DNA of 64,000 bases from Flabesymbios commensalis (taxonomy: Eukaryota > Annelida > Polychaeta > Terebellida > Flabelligeridae), in assembly GCA_964017125.1 (NCBI GenBank), contig OZ024902.1, positions 34,376,676-34,440,675 on the forward strand. Direction: 5' to 3'. Position numbers and translations under genes: made by a program. Under the pieces are notes generated by a model. It saw only the letters and a program-made list of their open reading frames with translations. It was not told the origin of the DNA and did not search any database. Below, piece by piece: positions 45,471-55,204 of the stretch (position 1 is the stretch's first letter; each line of letters starts with the position of its first letter).

Positions 45471-46439
45471 TGATCAAAGTGGATATAGTCTAAAATAAAA
45501 AAAATGTTGCAAAATTTTCAAAGCTGTGACGATTTTTTTCGACGCAGTGCGAGATTTGTCTGATAAACCTTGCATCTCTGGGACTTGCTGTCTAGTAGGT
45601 CAAGCGAGGTTACTAAACTGCGGTGAGATAACCTCTACTTAGAAATGAAAATGATATAGGCCTATGTATGAATGTGTCCGGTAAAGAAGGAGATTTTAAT
45701 TGTATTTATAAAATGAACCACATTTGTCCATATGTATGATATAATTTTTGACGACTTCTCATAATTTATATAGCCTTTTCATTTGTATCATTTTTATGCA
45801 GACTTCATTTTACTTTTTTCTTCAACTTTAATCTTAAATACCTGTATCACATATTTTCCATGCCAATAAATTGTTATCATTTGTTATCATTTTAATTACA
45901 TAATTGAGCAACGCTTATGTGGATCGCATATTATATTAGCTTCTGCTAATGTGCAATCCTCGGTAAATACAATAACTATGTTTGTACCAAAGCCAAGAAA
46001 TTGTGACTAATTTTATATTTTCTTAGGAAAAAACTAATTTTTCTTATTTTTGACAAACAGGACGCTTTAAGCCTTGAGGTTTTTTATTCATTTTTTGTAA
46101 GATCATTTTCATTGTTATTTAGTCATATGCCTAGCTCTCAGTCACATATGCCTGTAGGCACGCTTGCATGCAATTGAGATGGTTTTATAGTGAACTGGCA
46201 TGCTGGGGATTCATCCAGATGTTTTTATATCATAGAAAATAATAATTCTTTTTTTAAACTATTAGTCTCAATTTGCATCCGTTTTATCCACGCGCGCCTC
46301 AAAAAAGCAAACATTATAAAATACGGTATGTCAAGTTTGGAGCTCCATCATTGCTGGTTTTCACTGTTTAAAAGCAACTTAATTTTGAACAAGAGACCTG
46401 AAGTCCTATATCATCCCCCGCCATAAATTAGGTTCGACT

Positions 46440-46980
46440 TTTTGCGGTCACAAATATTTAAAAAAGTAGATTTGTGGTGGCCATTGTAAATTTCAGTAAA
46501 AACACATGCACATTTACAGATGGTGGGTAATGTGATTGTACAATGTGAATTATTACTGATTTCAATTTTTCAGTTTTTGCGCCAACAAAAAAAATGAAGT
46601 TTATGCATGGCGGCCATTTTCAATTTCAGTAAAACCTTTAAAAAATTAATTGCACATCTCCACATCGTGGGGAATGTGATAATAAAATTTGAATAATTTC
46701 CGACTTTAAGTTTTGGAGTTTTTGCGCCCACTAAAACATTCCCCCCCCCCCCTCCCATCTCCATATCATGGGGAATGTGATAGTAAAATTTGAATAGTTT
46801 CTGACTTTAAATTTTAGAGTTTTTGCGCACACGAAAATTTTTTAGAGTTGACCTCTGGAGGCCATTTTGAATTTTATTGGCATCTCTAAAAAATCACTTG
46901 CACATCAACCATGCTGCTAGGAATGTCCTGTTGAAATTAAAAAAAAATGACGAGCAGTTTTTTGAGTTTTTGCGCCCACA
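46440..46980. repeat. Tandem ~130-bp repeat units ending in GTTTTTGCGCCCAC
   Basis: Four diverged units carry TGGGGAATGTGATArTAAAATTTGAATA, GACTTTAAxTTTTxGAGTTTTTGCGCxCAC and, in some, GGCGGCCATTTTCAATTT. A run of twelve C (46741-46752) lies in the third. Repeated at 56400-56940 in copy 2. The minus-strand frames 46570-46764 and 56529-56792 are repeat by-products. Confidence 0.75.
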
Positions 46981-49126
46981 AGAAAACGTGACGCCGGAGA
47001 CCGGACAGAATCCTGGCGCGACTAAAATCCACCTTCCCCTACGGGCGGGGGATGAAAAGTGTTCCCATTATGACCTTAGGAAGTAGAAAGTTAAAGAGCG
47101 AAAATCTGTTTCTAAATAAAAAAAATTATATGACTACATCTTTATCGCTAACTCTAATTTGCGGTAAACTTCAAATATGCTGATATATAGACCTAATTAT
47201 GTCTGCCTCCAACAGGCTATTATAATTGAGTTAACTCAGACGATGAATAGTTATCCTTATATTTAATGTAAATATAGTATGTTAGTCTGATAATGATGTT
47301 TAGAGTCTATTTGAAGAGCAAAAATAATATATAATTGTTTGCCACAATGGGATAAATGGTGTACACTGGAGTTCGTGAACCGTCGCCACGACGGCCCAAT
47401 TATATGACATGTATGACATCATACTTTTGGGCCCAGTACTGGGGAAACATCAACTGCCAGTAGTGAAAGGGTTAATATGTTGTATCTTGAGCATTTCATA
47501 ATGTCATAATCAAGATATCCCTGAAGAATATACCAAAATATGAGAAGACAAGATAACAATTTCACACGAAATAAAAAAATAGTGAAAAAAATTAAAGCAA
47601 TAATAGCAAAATAAAAATCGCATCGACATTTTCTGTGCTTTTGTCATATTTTTGGGGACGTAGGTCAGACCAGGATTCTGGCCAATGAACCCTTAATAGC
47701 TGGGAATGCTGTCCCAACGCTGGCCCAATCTCGGCCCAATGTGAAGAATCAGTCTCTCTGTTGGCGTCCTTGATACCATGTACATGGTGTGTCGTGATGA
47801 CGTAGGACAGGCAGATAGAGATCTGAAGAGGGTCCCTGACAGCTGTCGAGGAGGAATCAATCAGGTTACAGAGACGTTCCCAGTGATTGTTCTGATAAGA
47901 CTGTGTCATAGCTGCTCAAAATAAGAGCAAACAAGTCAATTAGAGCCACTTGATGCATGACCTAACACATTCCGACACATGTTGAGTCCAGGTTGCGCGT
48001 GACTGTTTCGTATCAGCATGATCAGTGCGAGTACGTGTGCTTACGGTCCAATTTGGTCGTAATTCTCGTTTGAATTCCATCCATTCTTTGAGTTAATTTG
48101 GTCTAATATATAGACCTACATAGTTGCACATGCGCACCTACGTTTTTAGATATTCTGTTGCGTTGCACCTCAATTATTAAGAGCAGCTGTCATCGGTAAA
48201 AGAGCATTATCGATGAAGGCTGATTGCATTCAAGAAGAAAATTAGGCTAGTTCTCTGTTTGGTCTAAATAAATCGTTGAAGAAATGAGTGAATTGAGATG
48301 TGTTTATAATCGTTACAACAAGCATACATAATACAGATTTAAAATAGTAACACCATTTACCGCATCTGCAGCGTCTCTTAAGGTCTTGCTATCACCCGTT
48401 AATGTATCTTCATCACCTACCGGGGTATTGGTGAATTTATGCTAGCTACATTCAATGGATTTAACGTTGCTGACCGCTTGATAGTAACTAGATAGTGTCA
48501 ACATTGCCATATTGCTGACTTAATTTTTGGGACAAAATCGCGATGCAACAAGTACAGGATAAAACGAATAAATACAAATGAACACAGACAGGTAACAAAA
48601 CCAGTGACCAAATGGTCCAACCATGAATGTGAAACTGGTATATTGATCAAGTCGCTGCTATCAATGACATATGTTTCATTGTTTTTTAAATTTGGGTTAG
48701 CCCACTTGTGCATGATGCCATCCAAATATGCCTGATTTTTATTAGGTGGACACCATTTCATATACATTGTCAAATGGGCAATCAATCAGTCAGTCAGCCA
48801 ACCCATCAAGCCAACTATCAACCATGCAACCGACTAATCATCCATCCAGCCAATTAATTAACAAATGTATTGATATGATAGAAATATGTTTTTCCAATGT
48901 CTTTTTTATTACAAATAGTGTCCACATTACTCGGAGTATTTTTCTACTAAACTATGAGATTTATCTTAATAGACTAAAAATGTTATGTAATAAAAAAAAC
49001 ATTTACATGGTATTGTTGTCCAATATCAACATGATCAATGGTGTGACTTTTGTTATCAGGGGTGCGAAATTTGTTTTAAAACCCTGTCGAGTGGATATTG
49101 CTTCAGTCGCTTTCTGCACGATCATC
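46981..49126. other. Copy 1 stretch without recognisable gene
   Basis: A GTTGGCC fragment (CCCAACGCTGGCCCAATCTC) lies at about 47672-47700. The minus-strand frame 48498-48785 has one hydrophobic segment (LVTGFVTCLCSFVFIRFILY) and is preserved in copy 2 only because the copies are young. No family or splice border supports it. (CAGT/CCAn)-like simple sequence lies at 48780-48870. Confidence 0.35.
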
Positions 49127-49600
49127 GCAATATCGCGATAGAAGGAAACCCGAAGCCGGGACTATGCCCTACTCTTATTTCGAATGACTTCAAGGGTTCT
49201 TTATAGTGCACTGTACCATAAGCAGCATGGTACACTCCATTCCTTTTAACAGTTTTGAGCACTGTATTTATGCACAATCACGATGTCAAATATCCGACCC
49301 GACCGTGATTCGAACCATGGTACATCCAGGTTACAACCCCCAGTCGATACGAACGAGCCATCGGGCCGGCCGAAACACTGTCCAGACCAATGTATTTAAT
49401 TTAATTTGATGTACGATGGAAAACGAGGTCTAGGCAACCATCTGTTGCAGCGGTTAAAGCTGCCTACCAGAAAAGTCGGAGATCCCGAGTTCGTACCCCG
49501 CTCGTGCATTCAGAAATCGCCACTCACTCGTAAGATTCAATATCGTGAGAAGCCTCCGTGACTGAGAAGTAGCGTGCTTGGCCTCAGATCGCCAGGTTTT
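49127..49600. repeat. Mosaic of tRNA-like and SINE fragments
   Basis: 49127-49170 is the block shared with 40368-40411. 49291-49371 read on the minus strand looks like a tRNA-derived head (7-bp acceptor-like pairing GGCCCGA/TCGGGTC, B-box-like GGTTCGAATC), but the T stem does not pair, so it is not a tRNA gene. 49427-49510 on the plus strand is another tRNA-like head (GCAGCGGTTAAAGC, then GAGTTCGTACC). It joins the second half of the main SINE (AAGCCTCCGTGACTGAGAAG at 49555). Possibly a chimeric SINE. Same layout in copy 2 at 59087-59890. Confidence 0.5.
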
Positions 49601-50526
49601 TTTTTATAAATATCACGCAGGATATTTATTTCATGTATTCCGTGATAATTGTTTTAAATGGTTAGACCTAGTGAGATATTAGACATCAAATGATTATGTA
49701 ATATCCGATGGGGTGATTACTATGGTTACGTAACATTACGTCAGTGAAGAAGATTGATAAAAATAGCTCTTTTTGTTTTTCACGTAGATTACTTTCAATA
49801 CAGGACATACAATGATTTTCCTTTTAGCCCCCATTAAATTATAAATGGTGACTTTTGAACCTAAAAAAAGTAATTAATTTAAAATTATTCTTGCGTTTCA
49901 ATGTTATCACCAAGGATATTTTCTATGTATCAAACGTACAGGTGTATTACGTAACGGGAATTTCAGGGGTCTGCCCTCTTGGACTGTGGTTCTTATTAAT
50001 GCTTGCTGAGGAATTGATAAGATATCTGACTAATATGAACACTAGATATACACGGCATTCTATAAAGCATGGCTGCTTTAACGTGAAACATGTGAGTTCA
50101 ATTTGTGATTTTACCAGGATTCACAGTACATATGTAGGGCCTACATGATTTCTCAATCAATCATCAGCCAATCATCAGGAAGTTATGCAAACACTATTGA
50201 TGCAATTACGCTGGAAATGACCAGAAAATAAATCATATAGATTACAATATTTCACACTTTTATCCCTGTTTTAGGTCAGTGCCCACATAACCCCTGTAAA
50301 ATAATCAACCAGAACGGCCGTTCGAACGCCGTTCCATGTGCCGTTCGAACGGCTAGCGTTCAGAACGACAATCATGGTTTTTAGCCAGCCTGCCGTTCAG
50401 ATTTTGGCCGTTCTTTTGGAATGAACACTGCTTTCTGAACGGCGTTCAAAAACGAGAATTGTTCTTCTTGGAACAAACCGTTTAAAACCTGAATTAAACG
50501 TTCAAAAGGGAACATGTGTTCAAATT

Positions 50527-50643
50527 AAAACGCCCCAGCAAGAATCAAAACGTTGAACCAATGTTGGCTTAATGTTGGTCCACCGTCCATGATGCTGGGC
50601 TAGCATTAAATCAACATTGGGTTCAACATATTGTTTTCTGGGA
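50527..50643. repeat. GTTGGCC-family palindrome nested in the 1.5-kb element
   Basis: CCCCAGCAAGAATCAAAACG ... ATGTTGGCTTAATGTTGG ... CATTAAATCAACATTGGG ... TTGTTTTCTGGG. Confidence 0.6.
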
Positions 50644-50974
50644 CAGGCCGGCGTTCAAATTAGAACATGAAGCCTATCAGCCAACAACAACAGTTGGACC
50701 AGCAACGGAACACTGTTGGGCTTAGGCCCACCTCAATCAAGATGAGCCAACATTGAGCAGTATCTTGGCCCACTATTGGACGCTACGCTGGCCCAACATT
50801 TAAACACACCAACGTATTGGGTTTGCTGGAACTGCAAACAAGTTATTGCTTCTATACAAGCCTCAGTCAAGTGATTTAATGGTCAAGATAACCATTTTGG
50901 CCAATCACATAGGCCTACATGAGAAATCCCTGTACTCAATATGGCGACTTTGAGAATATGCCTACCCATCCATC

Positions 50975-51076
50975 CTAGCAAACATTGATCCAATGTTGAC
51001 TAAATGTTGGGCCAACGTCGCAGACAATGGGTCAGCGTTGGATCAGCATTGGGTCAACGTATTGTGTTTGCCGGGA
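50975..51076. repeat. GTTGGCC-family palindrome, well preserved
   Basis: CCTAGCAAACATTGATCC, TTGGGCCAACGTCGCAGAC and ATTGTGTTTGCCGGGA in palindromic order. The plus-strand frame 51004-51258 starts in it and is not a gene. Confidence 0.65.
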
Positions 51077-52019
51077 TATGTAAGCCTATAGTCCCACTCC
51101 TTTTGTTTGGGTCTCAGATAGTAGGCCAAGGCCCTATGACGTCAATAAGCCACCCAGACTATTACACAGATCACAAACAAAAAATGATCAAGATAATGTG
51201 CATAGGCATATACTTATACTCACTTACAATCCTTCTTGTCTCTGTGATTCATTACTAGTATTTATAGTAGGCCTACTGTGGGCTAGCTATGTCCCACAGT
51301 CGCATATTATATCAGCGACAGACGACAGTAGATACACCTTACCTTGCTACCATACTCATTAGTTATTAGACTAAACTTGATTGAGTTTATAATGGGAATA
51401 TGGCCAATGGCCATAGCTGTACATGTCTCCTCTGCAGGCGTCTGAACTAAACTGAAAGACTGTTCAGTTTTGAACGTATGGTGTGATATTGAAGATCCAC
51501 ATGATTGGTCTATGCTAAATTAATTTCTGCGTCACAATAAAAGTGTTTATTTATTATTCATTAATTTGTTCAAATTCCCGCGGAGCTGTTCTCATATTTA
51601 GTTGACTGCAGGAACGTTCAAGTGCCAAGAACGACGTTCAAACAGCCGTTCCGTCTTCTTGCTATGAACGAACGTTCAGAACGATGACAGTGTTCAGTAT
51701 GGAATAAGAACGTCGTTCAGGCCGTTCGAATGATTTTGCAGCGTTCGAACGCCCAGAACGGCGTTCGGACGGCCGTTCTTTTCAATTGTTTTTACAGGGG
51801 ATGGTAGGCAGTTCCAGGAAGCGAGGATCTTCCCAATTTGGATAAAAAGGATATTATTCACCATACACGTTACAAATCAGTGCGCACTTGAAGAAAAGCC
51901 GTATCTGTTTCCAAAAGTTTACGAGGGGACTGGAAGACGGCATATTCATTTCTAGGCACAAATTAAGAATGGAGCAGGATGAAGCCTATGTGTTGACTAC
52001 TTAAAACAGAGGGTTCTGT

Positions 52020-53660
52020 AAGAATGTGCTGGCAACTCTCCTCGAAAGTGTTCGTCTCATGCCGGAGCAGATAATGAGTTTTTTCGCCACAAGAATCACC
52101 CATTCGCTGCATCTTGGAGTAAAGGTCGGAAGCTCTCATACATGTGAGAAATCCTACTTCTCGAACCTCTTGTCATCTTTGCAGATTGACCAGAGCCAGA
52201 TGCCGACACGCGTTAATTATTGATGGTTCGGCAATGGTTAACATTCTGTCACCAAGGAGCTCAAGGACATTTAAAGAATATGCCACATGTTTTCTCCACA
52301 ATACAGGCACACTCTGTCAAGCACAAGAGGACGGACATTGTGTTCGACGTCTACATGTCAAATAGTATGAAAACTGAAGCCAAGTCAACTGAAGCGAGGA
52401 CTTATATAAGACAAAAATGAAATGAATCGGGCTTTAGGCCACCTTTGTGCACATATAGGCTAAACTGGGCCAGGAGAACCTCCTGAGGATGGTGAGATGA
52501 TTGAGATGACACTGTCCTCCAGACACAGGATTCGAAATTCGAGCCCTGGCGGTCTGAGGCCGAGCACGCTACCTCTCGGTCACGGAGGCTCCCCGCAATA
52601 CTGACTTTCACACGTGGATGGGGAAGAAACATTTTTGTTTCTTTCAAACCGCCGAGTCCGGGAACCGAACCCCGAACTCTGGCGTGAAAGGCAGCGGTGC
52701 TAACCACTACCCTAGGGCCCCGCCCACTTATATAAGACGAAGTGGGTCAAACAAGTGCAAAATTAAATCAAAATGGCGCATTGTTCTCAGAAACAGTAAG
52801 AGAATATAATCGTTGTTATCAAAAGAAGATTTTACCAGCAACCACACGATCGACCTAGATAAACAAGAACTTGCCCTTTGTAATCATGAGGAAGCGGACA
52901 CAACGATCTTCTTACATATCAAGTGCGCGACAAAATGAAGAAGCCCCCAGGGAGTCCTGATGGTAAAAGCCAGTGACACTGAATTTTTTTTCATATCAGT
53001 CAGTATGATGTCAGCTCTCCAGGAGACTGGTCTACAGCAGCTGTGAATTGCCTTTGGCCAAGGTCACCTTTTGAGTCTTCATTGTGCCACAGAAGAGCAG
53101 GGGCATTCACGCTTTCACCAATCACAGGATCAGTTTCCGCTGCAAAGGAAAGAAGATGTGAAGTACGTATGTGATAAGATAACCGATGTCTTCCACAAAA
53201 TAAATCAGTGCCCAGGAACAGTAATTAACGATAATATGGAGATCTTGGTGAGGTTTGTGTCCGAATGTATCACAGATCCAGCACAACTGAGGGCATTGAT
53301 GATACAAGACTGGAGATGTTTGCAAGGAACAGCGACCACCTACCCCCGCAGCATTATCAGCATGTGAAAGGAGCTGCCATCAGGCGGTTATCATAAGCAG
53401 TCAGTTTACATTATTCCAGCTGGACATACCAGCTCTACAGACTCGGAATGAGCGAAAATCTTTGGCAGATCTTTTGGACATAGGGCCCACCTTCCAATAT
53501 TGCGGAGATTCTAACATTTGGCTTAATATGGCTGCAAATCAGAAGTCATGGATGGTGCAAATGCCACGATTTTGGTATGGCTTGCACCACACTGTGTAGT
53601 TGCAGGTGTGAGGCTGAGTAGCACTGCAAGCACAGTTACTACCAGAGTTCACGTTGATAC
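52020..53660 (+). pseudogene. Broken member of a multicopy invertebrate gene family with a Cys-rich C-terminus (copy 1)
   Basis: Short plus-strand peptides keep recognisable words in the order of a family of large uncharacterised proteins that I recall as repeated many times in marine invertebrate genomes: MVNILSPRSSRTFKEY, then HEEADTTIFLHIKCATK, ALQETGLQQLWIAFGQG, and near the end CKCHDFGMACTTLCSCRC. The sequence is broken in many places and is interrupted by a SINE (52413-52725). The multicopy habit suggests the family is or was mobile, but no transposase, capsid or polymerase feature is visible and its function is unknown. The recognition is from memory of family word patterns. Confidence 0.55.
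52413..52725 (-). mobile_element. Full-length SINE inside the broken gene (copy 1)
   Basis: Complete dimeric SINE flanked by a 13-bp duplication ACTTATATAAGAC (52400-52412 and 52726-52738). The same insertion at the same site is present in copy 2, so it predates the tandem duplication. Confidence 0.95.
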
Positions 53661-54982
53661 CTTGTTATCTGACTGCAAATGTTCATTACTTTATTTGAGT
53701 ATATTACTCCTAAGTACTTTTTATTTCGAATTACTTCTTTGTCAGGCATGGGATACGCGTACTTAGGATGTATGATAGGTGAAATGTAACGGATATTAAC
53801 GACGTATAACCTATTTTTCGATTATATTACTCCTCGTCGTGGTATTGGAATCGTATCTGCTACTATATAAAGTGACAGATCCGACCATTTTGATGATAAT
53901 ATGTCCAAACAGACACATATGATATAGACCAGTACCGGTGTTGGTTCAATGTTGGTCAAACGTTTTCGACGCTGGCTAGCTCTTAAGTCGTTGGTGGAGA
54001 GATGTGGCAGTTCGCAAATCACTCCGAGATATATGTTTACATCGAGTCACACTCCACATCAGTATGAATGTGATGTGAGAATGAAATAAACCCTTTGTGA
54101 TCAGTTTTTATTGAATAACGTCAGTCCTGGAACATTGATATCATTCTGTCCATCTTTGGGATATTGGGAACGTTGGATATACTTCCCCAGACAGTCCGAA
54201 CTCATCCTCTGTTGATTTTTCACTTTTTATAGGTCTGATTGTGCCCACCACATGTTCTTTTATTTGCCTGTATTAAGTGGTCGCTGATAGGAATTTCAAC
54301 TGACTTAAAATAATATTATAAGAAACAAATTAAATATTTTTCTCGTCCTTTTTTTTAGGTCAGTCGAGCGTGCAGGTTCTGAATGAGAGATATCACATGC
54401 ACTGTCCCTCTGTCTATAATATTGGTGACAAATATTGCTGCTGGTCTATGAATTTTTCTAATTTGTCTTTGTCAGACTTTGGTATCAAAACATCTATCGT
54501 AATGATACCGGTGTCCTGTGGTGCTTCTTACTAAGCACTTTCTTACCTTAACCTTCTTTCTTTTTCAGTTCCATTAGAAACGTTTACAACATAAACGGCT
54601 ACGTCTATTATAATGGTAGGCCACGTACGTACATTGTAGAATAAACATGTTGTTACATAAACACCGTAATATCTGCTTTCCTGATGTAATGCTATCCCTT
54701 ATATTGATCAATACATCTATAACCCCATTTAACATCTTATTGTGTTTGTCTTCATGATAATTTGTAAGAATTTTTTATAGATAGGAATATCGGCGTATCT
54801 TGATGCAAATTGTACATATCCAGGCATACCGGGTAGGCGCTAAGTATTTTTTACCACACTTGAAGTTGTGGGTTTCGGCAGCTAGACACACCTTCAAGTG
54901 GCTGAACATTGTGATTTTATGATGTAACGCTTCAAGGGTTAATGGTTTTATTTCTTGGATACATTTCATTCAGAACATGTCT
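53661..54982. other. Copy 1 stretch without recognisable gene
   Basis: A GTTGGCC fragment lies at about 53936-53985 (ATGTTGGTCAAACGTTTTCG). Otherwise AT-rich with no supported feature. From 53710 on there is no partner sequence inside the window. Confidence 0.4.
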
Positions 54983-55087
54983 CAGCAAACATGAGATGTT
55001 GGCCCAACGTTGGTTTATTGTTTGGCCAACGTCGTAGACGGTAGGCCAACAGTAAACCAACGTTGGGCCAACGTCTCATGTTTGCTG
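54983..55087. mobile_element. Best-preserved GTTGGCC palindromic MITE-like element (105 bp)
   Basis: CAGCAAACATGAGATGTTGG at the left pairs with CCAACGTCTCATGTTTGCTG at the right. The arms run AACGTTGGTTTA / TAAACCAACGTT to a centre GCCAACGTCGTAGACGGTAGG. Almost the entire element is one hairpin. It serves as the reference for at least fifteen degraded copies in the window. Superfamily unknown, target duplication not clear. Confidence 0.75.
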
Positions 55088-55138
55088 GGATACATGTGGC
55101 AAAGGCGTTTAGCAATTTCAAGCCGGAATTTACAACTG

Positions 55139-55204
55139 TCATCTTCATCCATTACAAGCCGCGAATTGCTGTCGCAAGTCTCGACTTGTAGTGGATGAAG
55201 ATGA
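55139..55204. repeat. Hairpin with 20-bp stem (19 pairs)
   Basis: TCATCTTCATCCATTACAAG (55139-55158) and CTTGTAGTGGATGAAGATGA (55185-55204), 26-base loop. Confidence 0.85.

Larger units (their letters stand above)
50291..51800. mobile_element. 1.5-kb non-autonomous element with ~200-bp inverted ends made of GAACG/CGTTC words (copy 1)
   Basis: It opens CCCCTGTAAAATAATCAACC and closes with the complement of CCCCTGTAAAAACAATTGAA. Just inside, both arms hold dense GAACGGCCGTTCGAACG-type words (50311-50520 and 51600-51780). The middle has no transposase. It contains two or three GTTGGCC palindromes (50527-50643, about 50690-50832, 50975-51076) and a second TIR-free stretch. No target duplication is evident. 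The transposase family is unknown. The identical element sits at 60581-62090 in copy 2. Confidence 0.75.

Noticed and set aside
46190-46426. Plus-strand 78-codon frame identical in both duplicate copies (also 56149-56385)
   Set aside because: The whole 8-kb block is nearly identical, so conservation of the frame carries no information. No domain recognised.
48498-48785. Minus-strand frame with a hydrophobic segment, repeated at 58458-58745
   Set aside because: Identity between copies reflects the recent duplication only. There is no family resemblance, no splice signals, and the frame is short.
49291-49371. Possible tRNA gene on the minus strand
   Set aside because: The acceptor-like ends pair and a B-box-like word exists, but the T stem and D arm do not pair. 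Most likely a SINE head.
52402-52707. Recurrent minus-strand frame (starting MVSTAAFHARVRG) seen at 12017, 52402, 59206 and 62692 as a conserved protein
   Set aside because: It is the translated body of the SINE. Conservation reflects copy age, and the same sequence folds as tRNA-like halves.
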